A stretch of 64,000 nucleotides of DNA from Candidatus Gastranaerophilales bacterium. GTDB taxonomy: Bacteria; Cyanobacteriota; Vampirovibrionia; Gastranaerophilales; Gastranaerophilaceae. The notes under the pieces were generated by a model. That model made no database searches. It saw nothing but the letters and a program-made list of their open reading frames with translations, and was not told the DNA's origin. Below are positions 37,144-46,602 of the stretch, in pieces. A program made the translations under genes and the position numbers. Numbering within the stretch: the stretch's first letter is position 1; each line of letters starts with the position of its first letter. The stretch is from NCBI GenBank assembly GCA_017461425.1, contig JAFTXY010000007.1, forward strand, positions 55,089 to 119,088, in the 5' to 3' direction.

Positions 37144-38250
37144 ATGTGCAGAATAGGTTCAATCAAGTCAAAACATTATATACATCCATCTCTTGCTTTA
37201 AAATTGATGCGTTCTCAGCAAAAAGGACATGATAATTCAGGTTTTGCGTTTATTATGCAGGATTTGGGTGGTATTTTTGAAAATTATAAGGATTTGCCAA
37301 TTTTATCTATGGCAGTTACAGATGAAGGCATGAAGTACGCTGAAGACTTGCTTCACAAAACTGGTTTTGTTCGTATTTTTCAATACAATCCGGAAGTTTA
37401 TCCGGATAAATCATTAAGAATAGAAACAATGCCAAACTATGTTTTTGAGGTGTTTCAATATCCGAAAACTTATAAAAATGCAACTCAAGAAGAAAAAGAG
37501 GAGTTACTTCTTGATACAAGATTAAAATTAAGAGCATATTTAGAAAAAAATGAAGAAGGTTTTGTATATTCTTTTTATCCTGATGTCATTTCCCTAAAAG
37601 AAATAGGAGATCCAAATGATATTGGTACGTATTTTAATCTCTGGAGTGAGGAAGTTAATCTAAAAGCAAAGATTATAGCGGCACAATGCAGGCAAAATAC
37701 AAATTATGACATTGTCAGATACGCGGCACACCCATTTTTCTTGCAGGGTTATACCACTTTAACAAATGGTGAAAATACTTTTTATGAAAAAAATAAACTT
37801 ATGCAGGAAAAACTTCATAAAGGTTACATTGGTTTTGAAAGTGATTCACAATGCTTTTTATACACACTTCATTATATTCATAAAATTTTAAAGTGGCCAC
37901 TAAAATATTATAAGCACGTTTTAACACCGCTTCCGTTTGATGAAATGGAAAAACGTGACAACAAAAATGTACTGGAAAGAATCAAATCATCTTTGCAAAA
38001 TTTAGAAATCAACGGACCTAATACAACTATTGGAGTTTTACCTGACGGAACAATGTTTAATGTAATAGATTCAAAAAAATTAAGACCTACCGTTATCTGC
38101 AAAGACAAAGATATTGTCATTATGACAAGCGAAGTAACAGGGGCTAATGAAATATTACCCGATAGAGATATTGCTAAAGACATTTACACAAACGAAAGAG
38201 AACTTGTCGTTGTGGATAATGATTTAAATATTCAAAGGATTGCTCAATGA
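37144..38250 (+). CDS. Glutamate synthase, glutamine amidotransferase subunit (GltB N-terminal domain)
   Basis: 368 residues, a class II (Ntn) glutamine amidotransferase. The sequence begins MCRIGSI, placing the nucleophile Cys at position 2, and continues with QQKGHDNSGFAFI. In archaeal-type glutamate synthases this domain is a separate polypeptide supplying ammonia to the FMN subunit. The gene overlaps the next by four bases (ATGA). The required N-terminal cysteine confirms the start even though no ribosome-binding site exists. Confidence 0.9.
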   Translation: MCRIGSIKSKHYIHPSLALKLMRSQQKGHDNSGFAFIMQDLGGIFENYKDLPILSMAVTDEGMKYAEDLLHKTGFVRIFQYNPEVYPDKSLRIETMPNYVFEVFQYPKTYKNATQEEKEELLLDTRLKLRAYLEKNEEGFVYSFYPDVISLKEIGDPNDIGTYFNLWSEEVNLKAKIIAAQCRQNTNYDIVRYAAHPFFLQGYTTLTNGENTFYEKNKLMQEKLHKGYIGFESDSQCFLYTLHYIHKILKWPLKYYKHVLTPLPFDEMEKRDNKNVLERIKSSLQNLEINGPNTTIGVLPDGTMFNVIDSKKLRPTVICKDKDIVIMTSEVTGANEILPDRDIAKDIYTNERELVVVDNDLNIQRIAQ

Positions 38251-39902
38251 CAGAAGAAATTAATATAAACAGTATTTCAAAAGATGACTTGCCATGGATT
38301 ATTGAATACGATAGTGATAGATGTATGCTCTGCGGACATTGTGTTGCGGCCTGTTCTTTTGGCGCAATTAAAGTTGATGTTCAAAAAAGAAAAAAGGTTA
38401 GAGCAATTTCCAACGAAGAAGGCTTTCAAATCGACGAGGACCAAAAAGCAATCCCTGTAATAAAACAAGTAATTGACGCCAATAATTTTTGCAGAGGGTG
38501 TGGAATTTGCACAAAAGTTTGCCCAAACGGCGCAATTAAAGTAGTTAGAAATCAAACCGAAATCTTTGGAACAAGATACAGAGCAAAAACTTCAAATAGC
38601 GTAAAACGTGGCGGAAGAAGCAATTTGCACACAGAAGGGCGAACATTAGACAAAATTAAAGTCGGAAGAATTTCTCAAATGACTGACCCTTCACTTGATG
38701 CACTTCGTCATACATTTGATTTAAGAACTAATTTAGGCAGAGTTGTTAGTGCAGATAATCTTGATTTTGATGTAGTAAACGGAGAATTACAGGAAAAGAA
38801 AAGCGAAAAACTACCGGTTAATAAATCTATATACCCAATTATGTTTTCTGATATGTCAATAGGAGCTTTATCTCCAAGAATGTGGGAGGCAATAGCAATA
38901 GCTACTGCTTACTTAAATGAAGTTAAAGGAATCCCGATAAGAATGGCAACCGGAGAAGGCGGTATTCCTGACAAACTTTTAAGGTCAAAATATCTGAAGT
39001 ATATGATACTTCAAATTGCGTCAGGGCATTTTGGGTGGAACAGAATAATAAATTCTATGCCATATATGCAGGAAGATCCGGCTGGAATATTAATAAAAAT
39101 CGGTCAGGGAGCAAAACCGGGTGATGGCGGACTCTTGATGGCAGAAAAGAATGTAAAACTTATTCAGGAAATCAGAGGTGTACCTAAAGCGGATTTGCTT
39201 TCGCCTCCTAACCATCAAGGACTTTATTCGATAGAAGAAAGTGTTCAGAAGATGTTTTTATCTATGAATTGTGCTTTTAAATTTAAAGTTCCTGTTGCAA
39301 TTAAGGTTGCGGCATCATCAACAAGTGTAAGCGTATATAATAATCTTCTTCGAGATCCCTATAATATCGTTGGCGGATTCTTTATAGACGGTATCGCAGG
39401 CGGAACGGGAGCAGCTCACGAGATTTCTTTAAACCATACTGGTCATCCGATTGTTTCAAAACTGAGAGATTGCTACTTGGCAGCAGTTCATCAGGGAAAA
39501 CAAGGTCAAATCCCTATTTTTGCAGGTGGTGGAATAGGAATGAACGGAAACCTCGCGGCAGATACTTTTAAAATGATATGTTTAGGTGCAAGCGGAGTGT
39601 TTATAGGTAAATTGATACTTCAAATTGCAGGGTGTGTAGGAAATGATTTCGGTAAGTGTAACGGTTGCAATACAGGCAAATGCCCAATAGGAATTACAAC
39701 TCAAAATCCTAAACTTATGCAACGACTTGATGTTGATAGAGTAGCTGAAAATATAGTTAATTACATTTGTGCAACAGATATTGAACTAAAAAAACTTCTT
39801 GCACCGGTTGGTAATTCAACCTTGCCAATAGGAAGATCCGATGCTCTAGTTTGTGTTGATAAAAATGTTGCGGAAAGACTTCAAATACAATACTCCTGCT
39901 AA
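38247..39902 (+). CDS. Glutamate synthase, FMN/ferredoxin subunit (GltB central domain)
   Basis: 551 residues. Two [4Fe-4S] ferredoxin motifs open the protein (CMLCGHCVAAC about 27-37, CRGCGICTKVC about 82-92). The TIM-barrel glutamate synthase domain follows, with GEGGIPDKLL, KPGDGGLLM, GGTGAAHEIS and GGGIGMNG for FMN, and the 3Fe-4S-type CNGCNTGKCPIG near residue 471. It reduces 2-oxoglutarate plus ammonia to glutamate. The C-terminal GXGXG domain usually present in long GltB is absent here and is encoded by the next gene. Confidence 0.92.
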   Translation: MTEEININSISKDDLPWIIEYDSDRCMLCGHCVAACSFGAIKVDVQKRKKVRAISNEEGFQIDEDQKAIPVIKQVIDANNFCRGCGICTKVCPNGAIKVVRNQTEIFGTRYRAKTSNSVKRGGRSNLHTEGRTLDKIKVGRISQMTDPSLDALRHTFDLRTNLGRVVSADNLDFDVVNGELQEKKSEKLPVNKSIYPIMFSDMSIGALSPRMWEAIAIATAYLNEVKGIPIRMATGEGGIPDKLLRSKYLKYMILQIASGHFGWNRIINSMPYMQEDPAGILIKIGQGAKPGDGGLLMAEKNVKLIQEIRGVPKADLLSPPNHQGLYSIEESVQKMFLSMNCAFKFKVPVAIKVAASSTSVSVYNNLLRDPYNIVGGFFIDGIAGGTGAAHEISLNHTGHPIVSKLRDCYLAAVHQGKQGQIPIFAGGGIGMNGNLAADTFKMICLGASGVFIGKLILQIAGCVGNDFGKCNGCNTGKCPIGITTQNPKLMQRLDVDRVAENIVNYICATDIELKKLLAPVGNSTLPIGRSDALVCVDKNVAERLQIQYSC

Positions 39903-39914
39903 ACTAATTCTTCT

Positions 39915-39937
39915 CCCTCTCCCCTTGTGGGAGAGGG
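39915..39937. repeat. G+C-rich REP-like hairpin
   Basis: CCCTCTCCC and GGGAGAGGG form a perfect 9-bp stem with a short loop, continued by TTGGGGTGAGGGG. This matches the very common bacterial REP-type consensus and is almost pure G+C in an AT-rich gap inside the glutamate synthase operon. Confidence 0.75.
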
Positions 39938-39965
39938 TTGGGGTGAGGGGTAAAAGGAAATTAAA

Positions 39966-42284
39966 ATGAAAAAAATAATAAACACAATTGAAAATGACAA
40001 AAGAACTTCTACGCAGAATTTAATGCAAGATATTTGGAATGCAATTGACGAGGGTATTACCGATTTTGAGATAAGTGCTTGCGGACAACATAACATCGGA
40101 GGTTCAGTTTGGTCTAAAAATGGTGAAAATTTAAACTTTCACGTTACAAACCCAGGTCAGCGAGTTGGTGCAATGGGAGCAAGTGGCACAAATATTTATG
40201 TGGAAGGCTCTGCTCCTGCTGATACAGGTTGGTTAAACAGCGGTGCTAAAATTGTTGTAAACGGCGATAGTGGTGATACGACAGGTCATTGTGCAGCATC
40301 GGGAAAAATTTATATAGGCGGAAATGTAGGTACAAGGTCGGGTGCTTTAATGAAAAAAGATCCCAAGTTTGTTGCTCCCGAACTTTGGGTATTAGGTTCA
40401 ACAGGTTCGTTTTCTTTTGAATTTATGGGTGGCGGAATTGCCGTTGTTTGCGGTTTGAATTGCGAAAATTTGTCATCTGTTCTTGGTGACAGAGCCTGTG
40501 TCGGTATGGTTGGCGGGATTGTTTATGTCAGAGGTAATATAAAAAATCTTTCTGAAGATGTTTATTTACTTGATTTAGATGAAAACGACAGGGAATTTTT
40601 AAGGGCAGGCTTAAAAACATTTTTATCGGAAATTCACAAAGAAGATATTTACGATATATTGAGTAATTTCTCACAGAAACCAAACACATTTACCCCATGG
40701 CATAAGATTGTAGCAAAAACCTATGAAGAAAGGCAAAAACAGAACAATATATCTTTAAACACCTTCAGAATAAATAAATGGTTCGATAATATTGGCGGTT
40801 CAATATTTTCTGATTTAATTCAAGATGATTTTAAATCGTATGATTTAGTGCAAACAGGTGTTTCAAGATTGCGTAAGCCGAACTGGAAAAATTATGCGTA
40901 TTCAGCACCTTGTGAATACAATTGCCCCATTAAAATCCCGACACAAAAAAGATTTTCGCTTCTTCGCTCAGGACGTGTTAAAGAAGCACTTGAATTGGTT
41001 TTAGATTACAGCCCTTTTCCTGCAAGTGTTTGTGGTCAGGTTTGTCCTAATTTGTGTTTAAACCACTGTTCAAGAGGAAATTTTGATGAACCGCTGGATG
41101 TCAAAATGCTCGGTTCTTTGTCAAAAGATATAAAACTGAATCCCGTTGAAATTACGCATAAAGAATGTATTGCAATTATTGGTTCGGGTGTGGCCGGCAT
41201 TTCCGCCGCTTGGCAATTATTAAGACATGGTTATAAAGTTGAAATGTTTGAAGCGGATGACAAAATCGGAGGAAAATTATCTCAAGTAATACCAACTGAA
41301 AGACTGCATAAAGAAATATTGGAAACAGAGCTTGAAAGATTTAAAAGTACAGGTGTAACAATTCATACTTCAACAAAAGTAACGCCCGACCTGTTTAATC
41401 AATTGGAAAAAGATTTTGATGCCATTGTACTTGCAATAGGCGGACATAACCCCGTTGTAATACCGTTTGAAGGGTATGAAAGATTAATCAAAGGTCTAAA
41501 CTTTTTAAAAGATTGTAAAAACGGCAAAAAATATAATTTAGGCAAGAAAGTTGTTGTAATTGGTGCAGGAAATGCAGCAATGGATGTTATAACTGAAGTC
41601 TATAAACAAGATGGTATCGAAAGTGTTACAGCAATAGACATTCAAGAGCCAAGTGCTTTTGATAAAGAAATCAAAGCGGCAGAGAAACTTGGTGCAAAAA
41701 TAATGTACCCCTGTTTTACGCAGAAAATAACCGACAAAGGTGTATTATTAAAAGACGGAAGATTCTTAGAAGCTGACAGTGTCATTATATCTGTTGGAGA
41801 TAGACCCATCTTTGATTTTGTACCAAAAGATTATTTAGATGAAAAATCAAGAATTCAAATAAACGAATTTATGCAAACGCCGAATCCTAAAGTTTTCGCT
41901 ATTGGTGATGCCATAAAACCCGGATTATTTACAAATGCGATAGCAGACGGAAAACATGCAGCTGAAAATATAGTTAAATTTCTAAACAATGAAGAATTAA
42001 CTCCAATTAAGGAAAAAGATTTGATTCCTGCTAAAAGAATTAAATCAGAGTATTACGAATGTTATTCATCAAATTGCGACAATGAGCAAAATCGCTGCAT
42101 GTCTTGTGGATACTGCAGAGATTGCGGATTATGCAAACAAAGTTGCCCTCAAAACGCAATATCGAGAGTTGAACATGAAGATAACAAATTTGAATACGTT
42201 TCAGACCCAAACAAATGTATAGGTTGTGGAATTTGTGCAGGTTTATGCCCTTGCGGTATTTGGGAAATGGAAGAAAATAAATAA
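39966..42284 (+). CDS. Glutamate synthase GXGXG domain fused to GltD-like oxidoreductase
   Basis: 772 residues. Residues about 1-225 are the GXGXG beta-helix domain of GltB (GDSGDTTGHCAASG, GGNVGTRSGAL, GGIVYVRGN). A linker follows, then the GltD part from about 315: CEYNCPIKIP and CGQVCPNLCLNHC cysteines, FAD motif GSGVAGISAAWQL (about 402-414), NAD(P)H motif VVVIGAGNAAMD (about 528-539) and FAIGDAIKPG. The tail holds two more ferredoxin clusters (CMSCGYCRDCGLC, CIGCGICAGLCPC). It supplies electrons to the FMN subunit. AAAAGGAAA precedes the ATG. Confidence 0.9.
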   Translation: MKKIINTIENDKRTSTQNLMQDIWNAIDEGITDFEISACGQHNIGGSVWSKNGENLNFHVTNPGQRVGAMGASGTNIYVEGSAPADTGWLNSGAKIVVNGDSGDTTGHCAASGKIYIGGNVGTRSGALMKKDPKFVAPELWVLGSTGSFSFEFMGGGIAVVCGLNCENLSSVLGDRACVGMVGGIVYVRGNIKNLSEDVYLLDLDENDREFLRAGLKTFLSEIHKEDIYDILSNFSQKPNTFTPWHKIVAKTYEERQKQNNISLNTFRINKWFDNIGGSIFSDLIQDDFKSYDLVQTGVSRLRKPNWKNYAYSAPCEYNCPIKIPTQKRFSLLRSGRVKEALELVLDYSPFPASVCGQVCPNLCLNHCSRGNFDEPLDVKMLGSLSKDIKLNPVEITHKECIAIIGSGVAGISAAWQLLRHGYKVEMFEADDKIGGKLSQVIPTERLHKEILETELERFKSTGVTIHTSTKVTPDLFNQLEKDFDAIVLAIGGHNPVVIPFEGYERLIKGLNFLKDCKNGKKYNLGKKVVVIGAGNAAMDVITEVYKQDGIESVTAIDIQEPSAFDKEIKAAEKLGAKIMYPCFTQKITDKGVLLKDGRFLEADSVIISVGDRPIFDFVPKDYLDEKSRIQINEFMQTPNPKVFAIGDAIKPGLFTNAIADGKHAAENIVKFLNNEELTPIKEKDLIPAKRIKSEYYECYSSNCDNEQNRCMSCGYCRDCGLCKQSCPQNAISRVEHEDNKFEYVSDPNKCIGCGICAGLCPCGIWEMEENK

Positions 42285-42301
42285 TTCTATCTTTTTTACT
42301 T

Positions 42302-43945
42302 CTAAACTTTTGCTAAAGATTTAGAAATTAAATCCTGTGCTAATTTTGGCATATCCATTTTATCCGTACAAATTTCTATATAGCATAATTTATCTTTTTG
42401 TTCTTGTTCTGCATTAATTAATGCTTCATGCAGTTCTTGTTCTGTTTCAACCTTAATGCTCCATGATTTGCCGTTAAATACATCGGGGAGTTTTGAATAA
42501 TTCCAAGAAGCAATATTATTGAATAAGTCCATAGGATTTTTGCATAATGCTCTTTCAATTGTATATCCTGAATTATTTATAACGATAATAATAGGTTTAA
42601 CACCATATCGCATCATAGAGCTTACTTCCTGAGCTGTTAGTTGATGAGATCCGTCCCCTGTTACTAATATAACCCTTTTATTCCTTTCTGCTATGGTTGC
42701 ACCAAAAGCGGCAGGAGTTGCCCAACCGATAGAACCCCATAAAACTTGATTATATAAATGGGCACCTTTGGGTAATTCCAACGTAGCAAAGCCAAATTCA
42801 ACAAGACCTGTTTCAGAAAATATTATATCATCTTCTTTTATAAAATCTTGTATCTTTGAATATATAAACTTAGATTCTAACGGTTTATTTTCTCCCGTTT
42901 CTTTAATTAAATTTTGAGGCAAAACTTCAGGATATTCATTTTTATATGCGGGTACGATTTTTGAAAGTTTTGATAATACATCTTTCATTAAAACATTATC
43001 ATATCTTATATATTCAACCGTTGTATAAGTGCCTTCTATATCAATCATTGACGTTGGTTCAAAATTATAATCAAAACCGAAAGTATTTAAGTCGCTATAA
43101 ATTGCGCCTATAGTTATAACACAATCAGAATTATTAACCGTATTGTATGCAATTTTATTACCGTATTTACCCAAATATGTTCCTAAATAACCTTCATAGT
43201 CCCAATTTAATAACCCTTTTCCCATTAATAAATTAACTGCAGGATATTGAGATTTCTTAAGAAAATTTATAAGATTATCATGTGCTTCAAATCTTTCAGC
43301 TAAAATATCTGCTATTACAATAGGTTTTTTTGCTTTTGCTAGCATTTTTATAATATGCTCAATGACTCTATCCAACATATCGGGATTACTTGTCATTTTT
43401 TGAATACATGGGATATCATTTATTTTTACAGAGCAAATATCCTCAGGAATTGCTATATATACAGGTTTCTTTTCATTAATGAATATTGATAGAACTCTAT
43501 CTATTTCTGTTTTAGCATTTTTTTCATTTAGATAAGCAGTTGTTTGAACAACATTTGAATAGGTATTTTTAAATGCGTAATAATCGGGATTTGCAAAGTT
43601 ATGATGCAGTAGAGTTTTTTGAGAAATATTTTTTGTTGAGGGAGTTCCAACTATTTTGATAACAGGAATATATTCGGCAAAACTTCCTGCAATAGCATTA
43701 ATTGCCGATAATTCACCGACCCCAAAAGTTGTAACCAATGCTCCATATCCTTTAACTCTTGCGTAACCATCGGCAACGTAGCCTGCGTTAAGTTCATTAG
43801 TGCAACCTATCCAATTTGTATTTTTATTTCTTTCAATTCCTTCAATAATATTAAAATTAAAATCTCCGGGCAAACCAAATATATCTGTTATTCCCAATTC
43901 TTCTAGTCTTTTAATTAAATAATCAACAACCGTTATTTCTGACAT
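42302..43945 (-). CDS. Thiamine-diphosphate 2-oxo acid decarboxylase (indolepyruvate/pyruvate type)
   Basis: 547 residues, full-length PDC/IPDC family. GLPGDFNFN (23-31), the activating Glu in CTNELNAGYVADGYAR (about 47-62), the HH pair in KTLLHHNF (about 111-118) and the ThDP motif GDGSHQLTAQEVSSM...NNSGYT (about 435-470) are intact. It would decarboxylate pyruvate, indolepyruvate or branched 2-oxo acids to aldehydes; the substrate cannot be read from sequence. GGAG precedes the ATG. It is convergent with the glutamate synthase operon, 17 bases away. Confidence 0.9.
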   Translation of the reverse strand: MSEITVVDYLIKRLEELGITDIFGLPGDFNFNIIEGIERNKNTNWIGCTNELNAGYVADGYARVKGYGALVTTFGVGELSAINAIAGSFAEYIPVIKIVGTPSTKNISQKTLLHHNFANPDYYAFKNTYSNVVQTTAYLNEKNAKTEIDRVLSIFINEKKPVYIAIPEDICSVKINDIPCIQKMTSNPDMLDRVIEHIIKMLAKAKKPIVIADILAERFEAHDNLINFLKKSQYPAVNLLMGKGLLNWDYEGYLGTYLGKYGNKIAYNTVNNSDCVITIGAIYSDLNTFGFDYNFEPTSMIDIEGTYTTVEYIRYDNVLMKDVLSKLSKIVPAYKNEYPEVLPQNLIKETGENKPLESKFIYSKIQDFIKEDDIIFSETGLVEFGFATLELPKGAHLYNQVLWGSIGWATPAAFGATIAERNKRVILVTGDGSHQLTAQEVSSMMRYGVKPIIIVINNSGYTIERALCKNPMDLFNNIASWNYSKLPDVFNGKSWSIKVETEQELHEALINAEQEQKDKLCYIEICTDKMDMPKLAQDLISKSLAKV

Positions 43946-43977
43946 AATTTATTTTCTCCATTTTCTTGCATTATTGA

Positions 43978-44000
43978 TAAAGGTGCATTTTCGCACCTTT
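43978..44000. terminator. Hairpin between glnA and the decarboxylase gene
   Basis: AAAGGTGC and GCACCTTT around a six-base loop. It lies past the glnA stop; the T run on the minus strand is short, so it may be a weak terminator or processing site. Confidence 0.5.
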
Positions 44001-44061
44001 ATTTTGTAACTATTACTTTGCATTCGCTAAGAACGAAGTTCTAAGCTCATTTGGCTCGGGA

Positions 44062-45423
44062 TTATTGCATATTCAAGTACATATCAACTTCAAGCGGTGT
44101 TACATAAGTTCTAAATTTATCACATTCTTTCTCTTTGGCTGAAATAAATTCATTGTAAATATGATTACCTAAAGCATCTTTTATAATTTCATCATCGTCT
44201 AATAAATCCAATGCTTCAACTAAACTTGCAGGTAGTGAATCAATTTTAGCTCTTTTTCTTTCTTTTCTTGTCATTTGATAAATATTTTCTTCAACTTGTA
44301 ATGGTGGTTCAATTTTATTTTCAACACCGTCTAAAATTGCACCCAATATGACAGCTAAAGCTAAATAAGGATTACAACTCGGGTCTGGTGAGCGAAGCTC
44401 AACACGAGTTGAATTGCCTCGTTTAGCAGGAACTCTGATTAGAGCAGACCTATTTGCCAAACTCCATGCTAAATACACAGGAGCTTCATATCCGGGAACT
44501 AGTCTTTTGTAACTGTTTATAATTGGATTTGTTATAGCCGTAAAAGATTTAACGTGTTTTAGTAATCCTCCTATTGAATACAATGCCTCTTTTGATAATT
44601 GATAAGTTTTTTCAGAATCAAAGAATAAATTTTTACCGTCTTTAAATAGGGAAATGTTGCAATGCATACCTGAACCGTTTATTCCAAATATCGGTTTTGG
44701 CATAAATGAAGCAACTGCACCATTTTGTTCAGCAATTGCAGTTACTGCGTATTTAAAAGTCATAATATTGTCAGCAGTAGTTAAAGCGTCTGCATATTTA
44801 AAATCAATTTCATGCTGACCTCGTGCTACCTCATGGTGGCTTGCTTCAACTTCAAATCCCATTTCTTTTAAAGTTTTTACCATTATTCTTCTTAGGTTTT
44901 CGCCTTTATCGACTGGAGCTGCACTGTAATAACCGGCTTTATCAAAAGTATCCGTTGTTGCAAAACCGTTTTCATCTTGTTTAAAAATAAAAAATTCTGC
45001 CTCCGGCCCTACGTTCATTGTGTAGCCTAATTTTTCAGCACGAGTTATCATCTTTTTAAGATTACATCTAGGGCACCCTTCAAAAGGGGATCCGTCTGCG
45101 TTATGAATATCACAAATAAATCTTGCAACCTTTGTCTCGTCATCACTTCTCCAAGGAATAATCGCAAACGTTTTAAGGTCGGGATAAAAATACATATCAG
45201 ATGTTTCAATACTTCTAAAACCTTTAATAGAAGAGCCATCAAGCATTATTTTATTATTCATTGCACTTTCCAATTGCTCGGATGGAATTGATAAGTTTTT
45301 CATTGTTCCGTTTATGTCGCAAAATTCAAGTTTTATAAATTCAATGTTGTTTTCTTCAACTATTTTGATAATTTCATCTTTAGTCAAAGTTTTTTTGTAA
45401 TCGATAATGCTTCGTGTTGCCAT
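44062..45423 (-). CDS. glnA: Glutamine synthetase, type I
   Basis: 453 residues, GS-I alpha size. It makes glutamine from glutamate and ammonia with ATP. LDGSSIKGF (about 61-69), GPEAEFFIF (about 134), the GINGSGMHCNISLF loop and NRSALIRVPAKRG (about 317-329) are clear. The adenylylation-site tyrosine loop of enteric GS-I beta is not present, so control is more likely by feedback or protein binding. GGGAG precedes the ATG. A GTGTA-T-TACAC palindrome lies 72 bases upstream. With glutamate synthase nearby it completes the GS-GOGAT cycle. Confidence 0.97.
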   Translation of the reverse strand: MATRSIIDYKKTLTKDEIIKIVEENNIEFIKLEFCDINGTMKNLSIPSEQLESAMNNKIMLDGSSIKGFRSIETSDMYFYPDLKTFAIIPWRSDDETKVARFICDIHNADGSPFEGCPRCNLKKMITRAEKLGYTMNVGPEAEFFIFKQDENGFATTDTFDKAGYYSAAPVDKGENLRRIMVKTLKEMGFEVEASHHEVARGQHEIDFKYADALTTADNIMTFKYAVTAIAEQNGAVASFMPKPIFGINGSGMHCNISLFKDGKNLFFDSEKTYQLSKEALYSIGGLLKHVKSFTAITNPIINSYKRLVPGYEAPVYLAWSLANRSALIRVPAKRGNSTRVELRSPDPSCNPYLALAVILGAILDGVENKIEPPLQVEENIYQMTRKERKRAKIDSLPASLVEALDLLDDDEIIKDALGNHIYNEFISAKEKECDKFRTYVTPLEVDMYLNMQ

Positions 45424-45494
45424 ATTTCATTTTCTCCCATTTTCTGTTTATGTTGTAAATTATATATTGAGCCGTTTTTGTATGTCAAAAAACT

Positions 45495-45505
45495 GTGTAT
45501 TACAC
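45495..45505. promoter_or_regulatory. 11-bp palindrome upstream of glnA
   Basis: GTGTA-T-TACAC, 72 bases upstream of the glnA ATG. It could be an operator; it partly resembles GlnR-type TGTnA half-sites but lacks the usual spacing. The rest of the 45424-45680 gap is plain AT-rich sequence. Confidence 0.35.
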
Positions 45506-45680
45506 GGAATTGTAAAGTTTTATAAAATTAATAAAAATTTTTGAATAATATAATTTATTTAATTTGTTTTTGATAAATTTTTAGTCTTTTTTATATATTT
45601 TGAAAATTTTGACAAATATTTATAAAATTTCTGCAATTTTTATAGCTTCTTTACGTTTCTTAATGTTAATAATTTGTTTG

Positions 45681-46088
45681 TTACTCCATTCCCAAAATCT
45701 CTCTTTCAATTTGTCTAACAATATCCGGAGTTAAGCCTTTCTTTTCCTGTTTTTGTTCAGGCTGCAAAGAATCTGTATATTGTTTTACAAGTGGAATGTT
45801 TTTTAGAATATTTGTCAAAGAATAAATTTCTGGAGGTGGAGTTTTTTGATTGTTGTCAATATCCGTGGAAATTTTATTCATCATTTTTCTTGCAAAATCT
45901 ATAAGCTCATTGCTAAAGCGGTATTTTGTATGTTCAACTTCCAATCTCTTTTCATCCCACTTGTATTCCTTTTTCCAATAGAAAAGTATCCTGCGGGAAA
46001 GTCCAAGCTGCATGCCAATTTCTGCCAGAGATTTTTTGTCATAAATATACAAATGTTCGGCTTGTGTCAGTTGGTTGTATTTTGTCAT
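45681..46088 (-). CDS. DUF1804-like helix-turn-helix protein of Mu-like element
   Basis: 135 residues. The N-terminal part has a terminase-small-subunit-type HTH (KSLAEIGMQLGLSRRILFYWKKEYKWDEKR, quoted in parts: SLAEIGMQLGLS and FYWKKEYKWDEKR). The remainder is helical and ends with IVRQIEREILG. DUF1804 proteins occur in Mu-like phages. It is the last gene of the leftward MuA-MuB operon, ten bases after the previous stop. Confidence 0.65.
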   Translation of the reverse strand: MTKYNQLTQAEHLYIYDKKSLAEIGMQLGLSRRILFYWKKEYKWDEKRLEVEHTKYRFSNELIDFARKMMNKISTDIDNNQKTPPPEIYSLTNILKNIPLVKQYTDSLQPEQKQEKKGLTPDIVRQIEREILGME

Positions 46089-46098
46089 ATTATTTTCC

Positions 46099-46602
46099 TT
46101 ATTTGCATTTTGAGTTCTTTACACCATAATACGGATTTGTCTTTAAATACCCTTCTTGGAAGGCTGATTTAAGAATACTTCCAAGCAATGTCACCGCATT
46201 ACTTGCTGTTTTGGGCCGATATCGTTCTTTCATTCTTTGCATAAAATCAACAATCATTGCATAAGTAATTTCATCTAGATATTTTTCGCCAAAATTTGGC
46301 AATAGATTATATTTTAGCAACGATTTATAACCTTTCAATGTATTTTTGCTTAAACTCCGATTAGTAATATAATATTCTGCCATATCTTTAAACAAGATTT
46401 TTTCATTTTTTAACTCAGGTTTTTCAAATAAACTAAAAGTTTTCTCAATTTTTTCAACATATTTATACAAACCTTGTTCAAAGGCAATTTTACCCTCGTT
46501 CAAAAGGTGTTCAAGCTCTGTTTTACAATCACATTCCGCAATCATTTCTATTTCATCAAGGGTAAATTCCTTTAAATGTTTTGCTAATTTTTCGATATTC
46601 AT
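46099..46602 (-). CDS. Integrase-like protein with only the SAM-like core-binding domain
   Basis: 167 residues. The C-terminal half (about 70-165) matches the phage integrase SAM-like DNA-binding domain: MAEYYITNRSLSKNTLKGYKS, LPNFGEKYLDEIT, MQRMKERYRPKTASNAVTLL (quoted in parts). The Arg-His-Arg-Tyr catalytic domain that should follow is absent: the frame stops at NSKCK. It is either a truncated recombinase or a standalone DNA-binding accessory protein. It overlaps the MuB-like gene by four bases (ATGA), which argues for a conserved operon member. Confidence 0.7.
   Translation of the reverse strand: MNIEKLAKHLKEFTLDEIEMIAECDCKTELEHLLNEGKIAFEQGLYKYVEKIEKTFSLFEKPELKNEKILFKDMAEYYITNRSLSKNTLKGYKSLLKYNLLPNFGEKYLDEITYAMIVDFMQRMKERYRPKTASNAVTLLGSILKSAFQEGYLKTNPYYGVKNSKCK

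Noticed and set aside
39899..40096. 65-codon minus-strand frame with a Pro/Ser-rich end
   Set aside because: The Pro-rich end is the translation of the REP-like hairpin and the rest is antisense to the GXGXG gene start.
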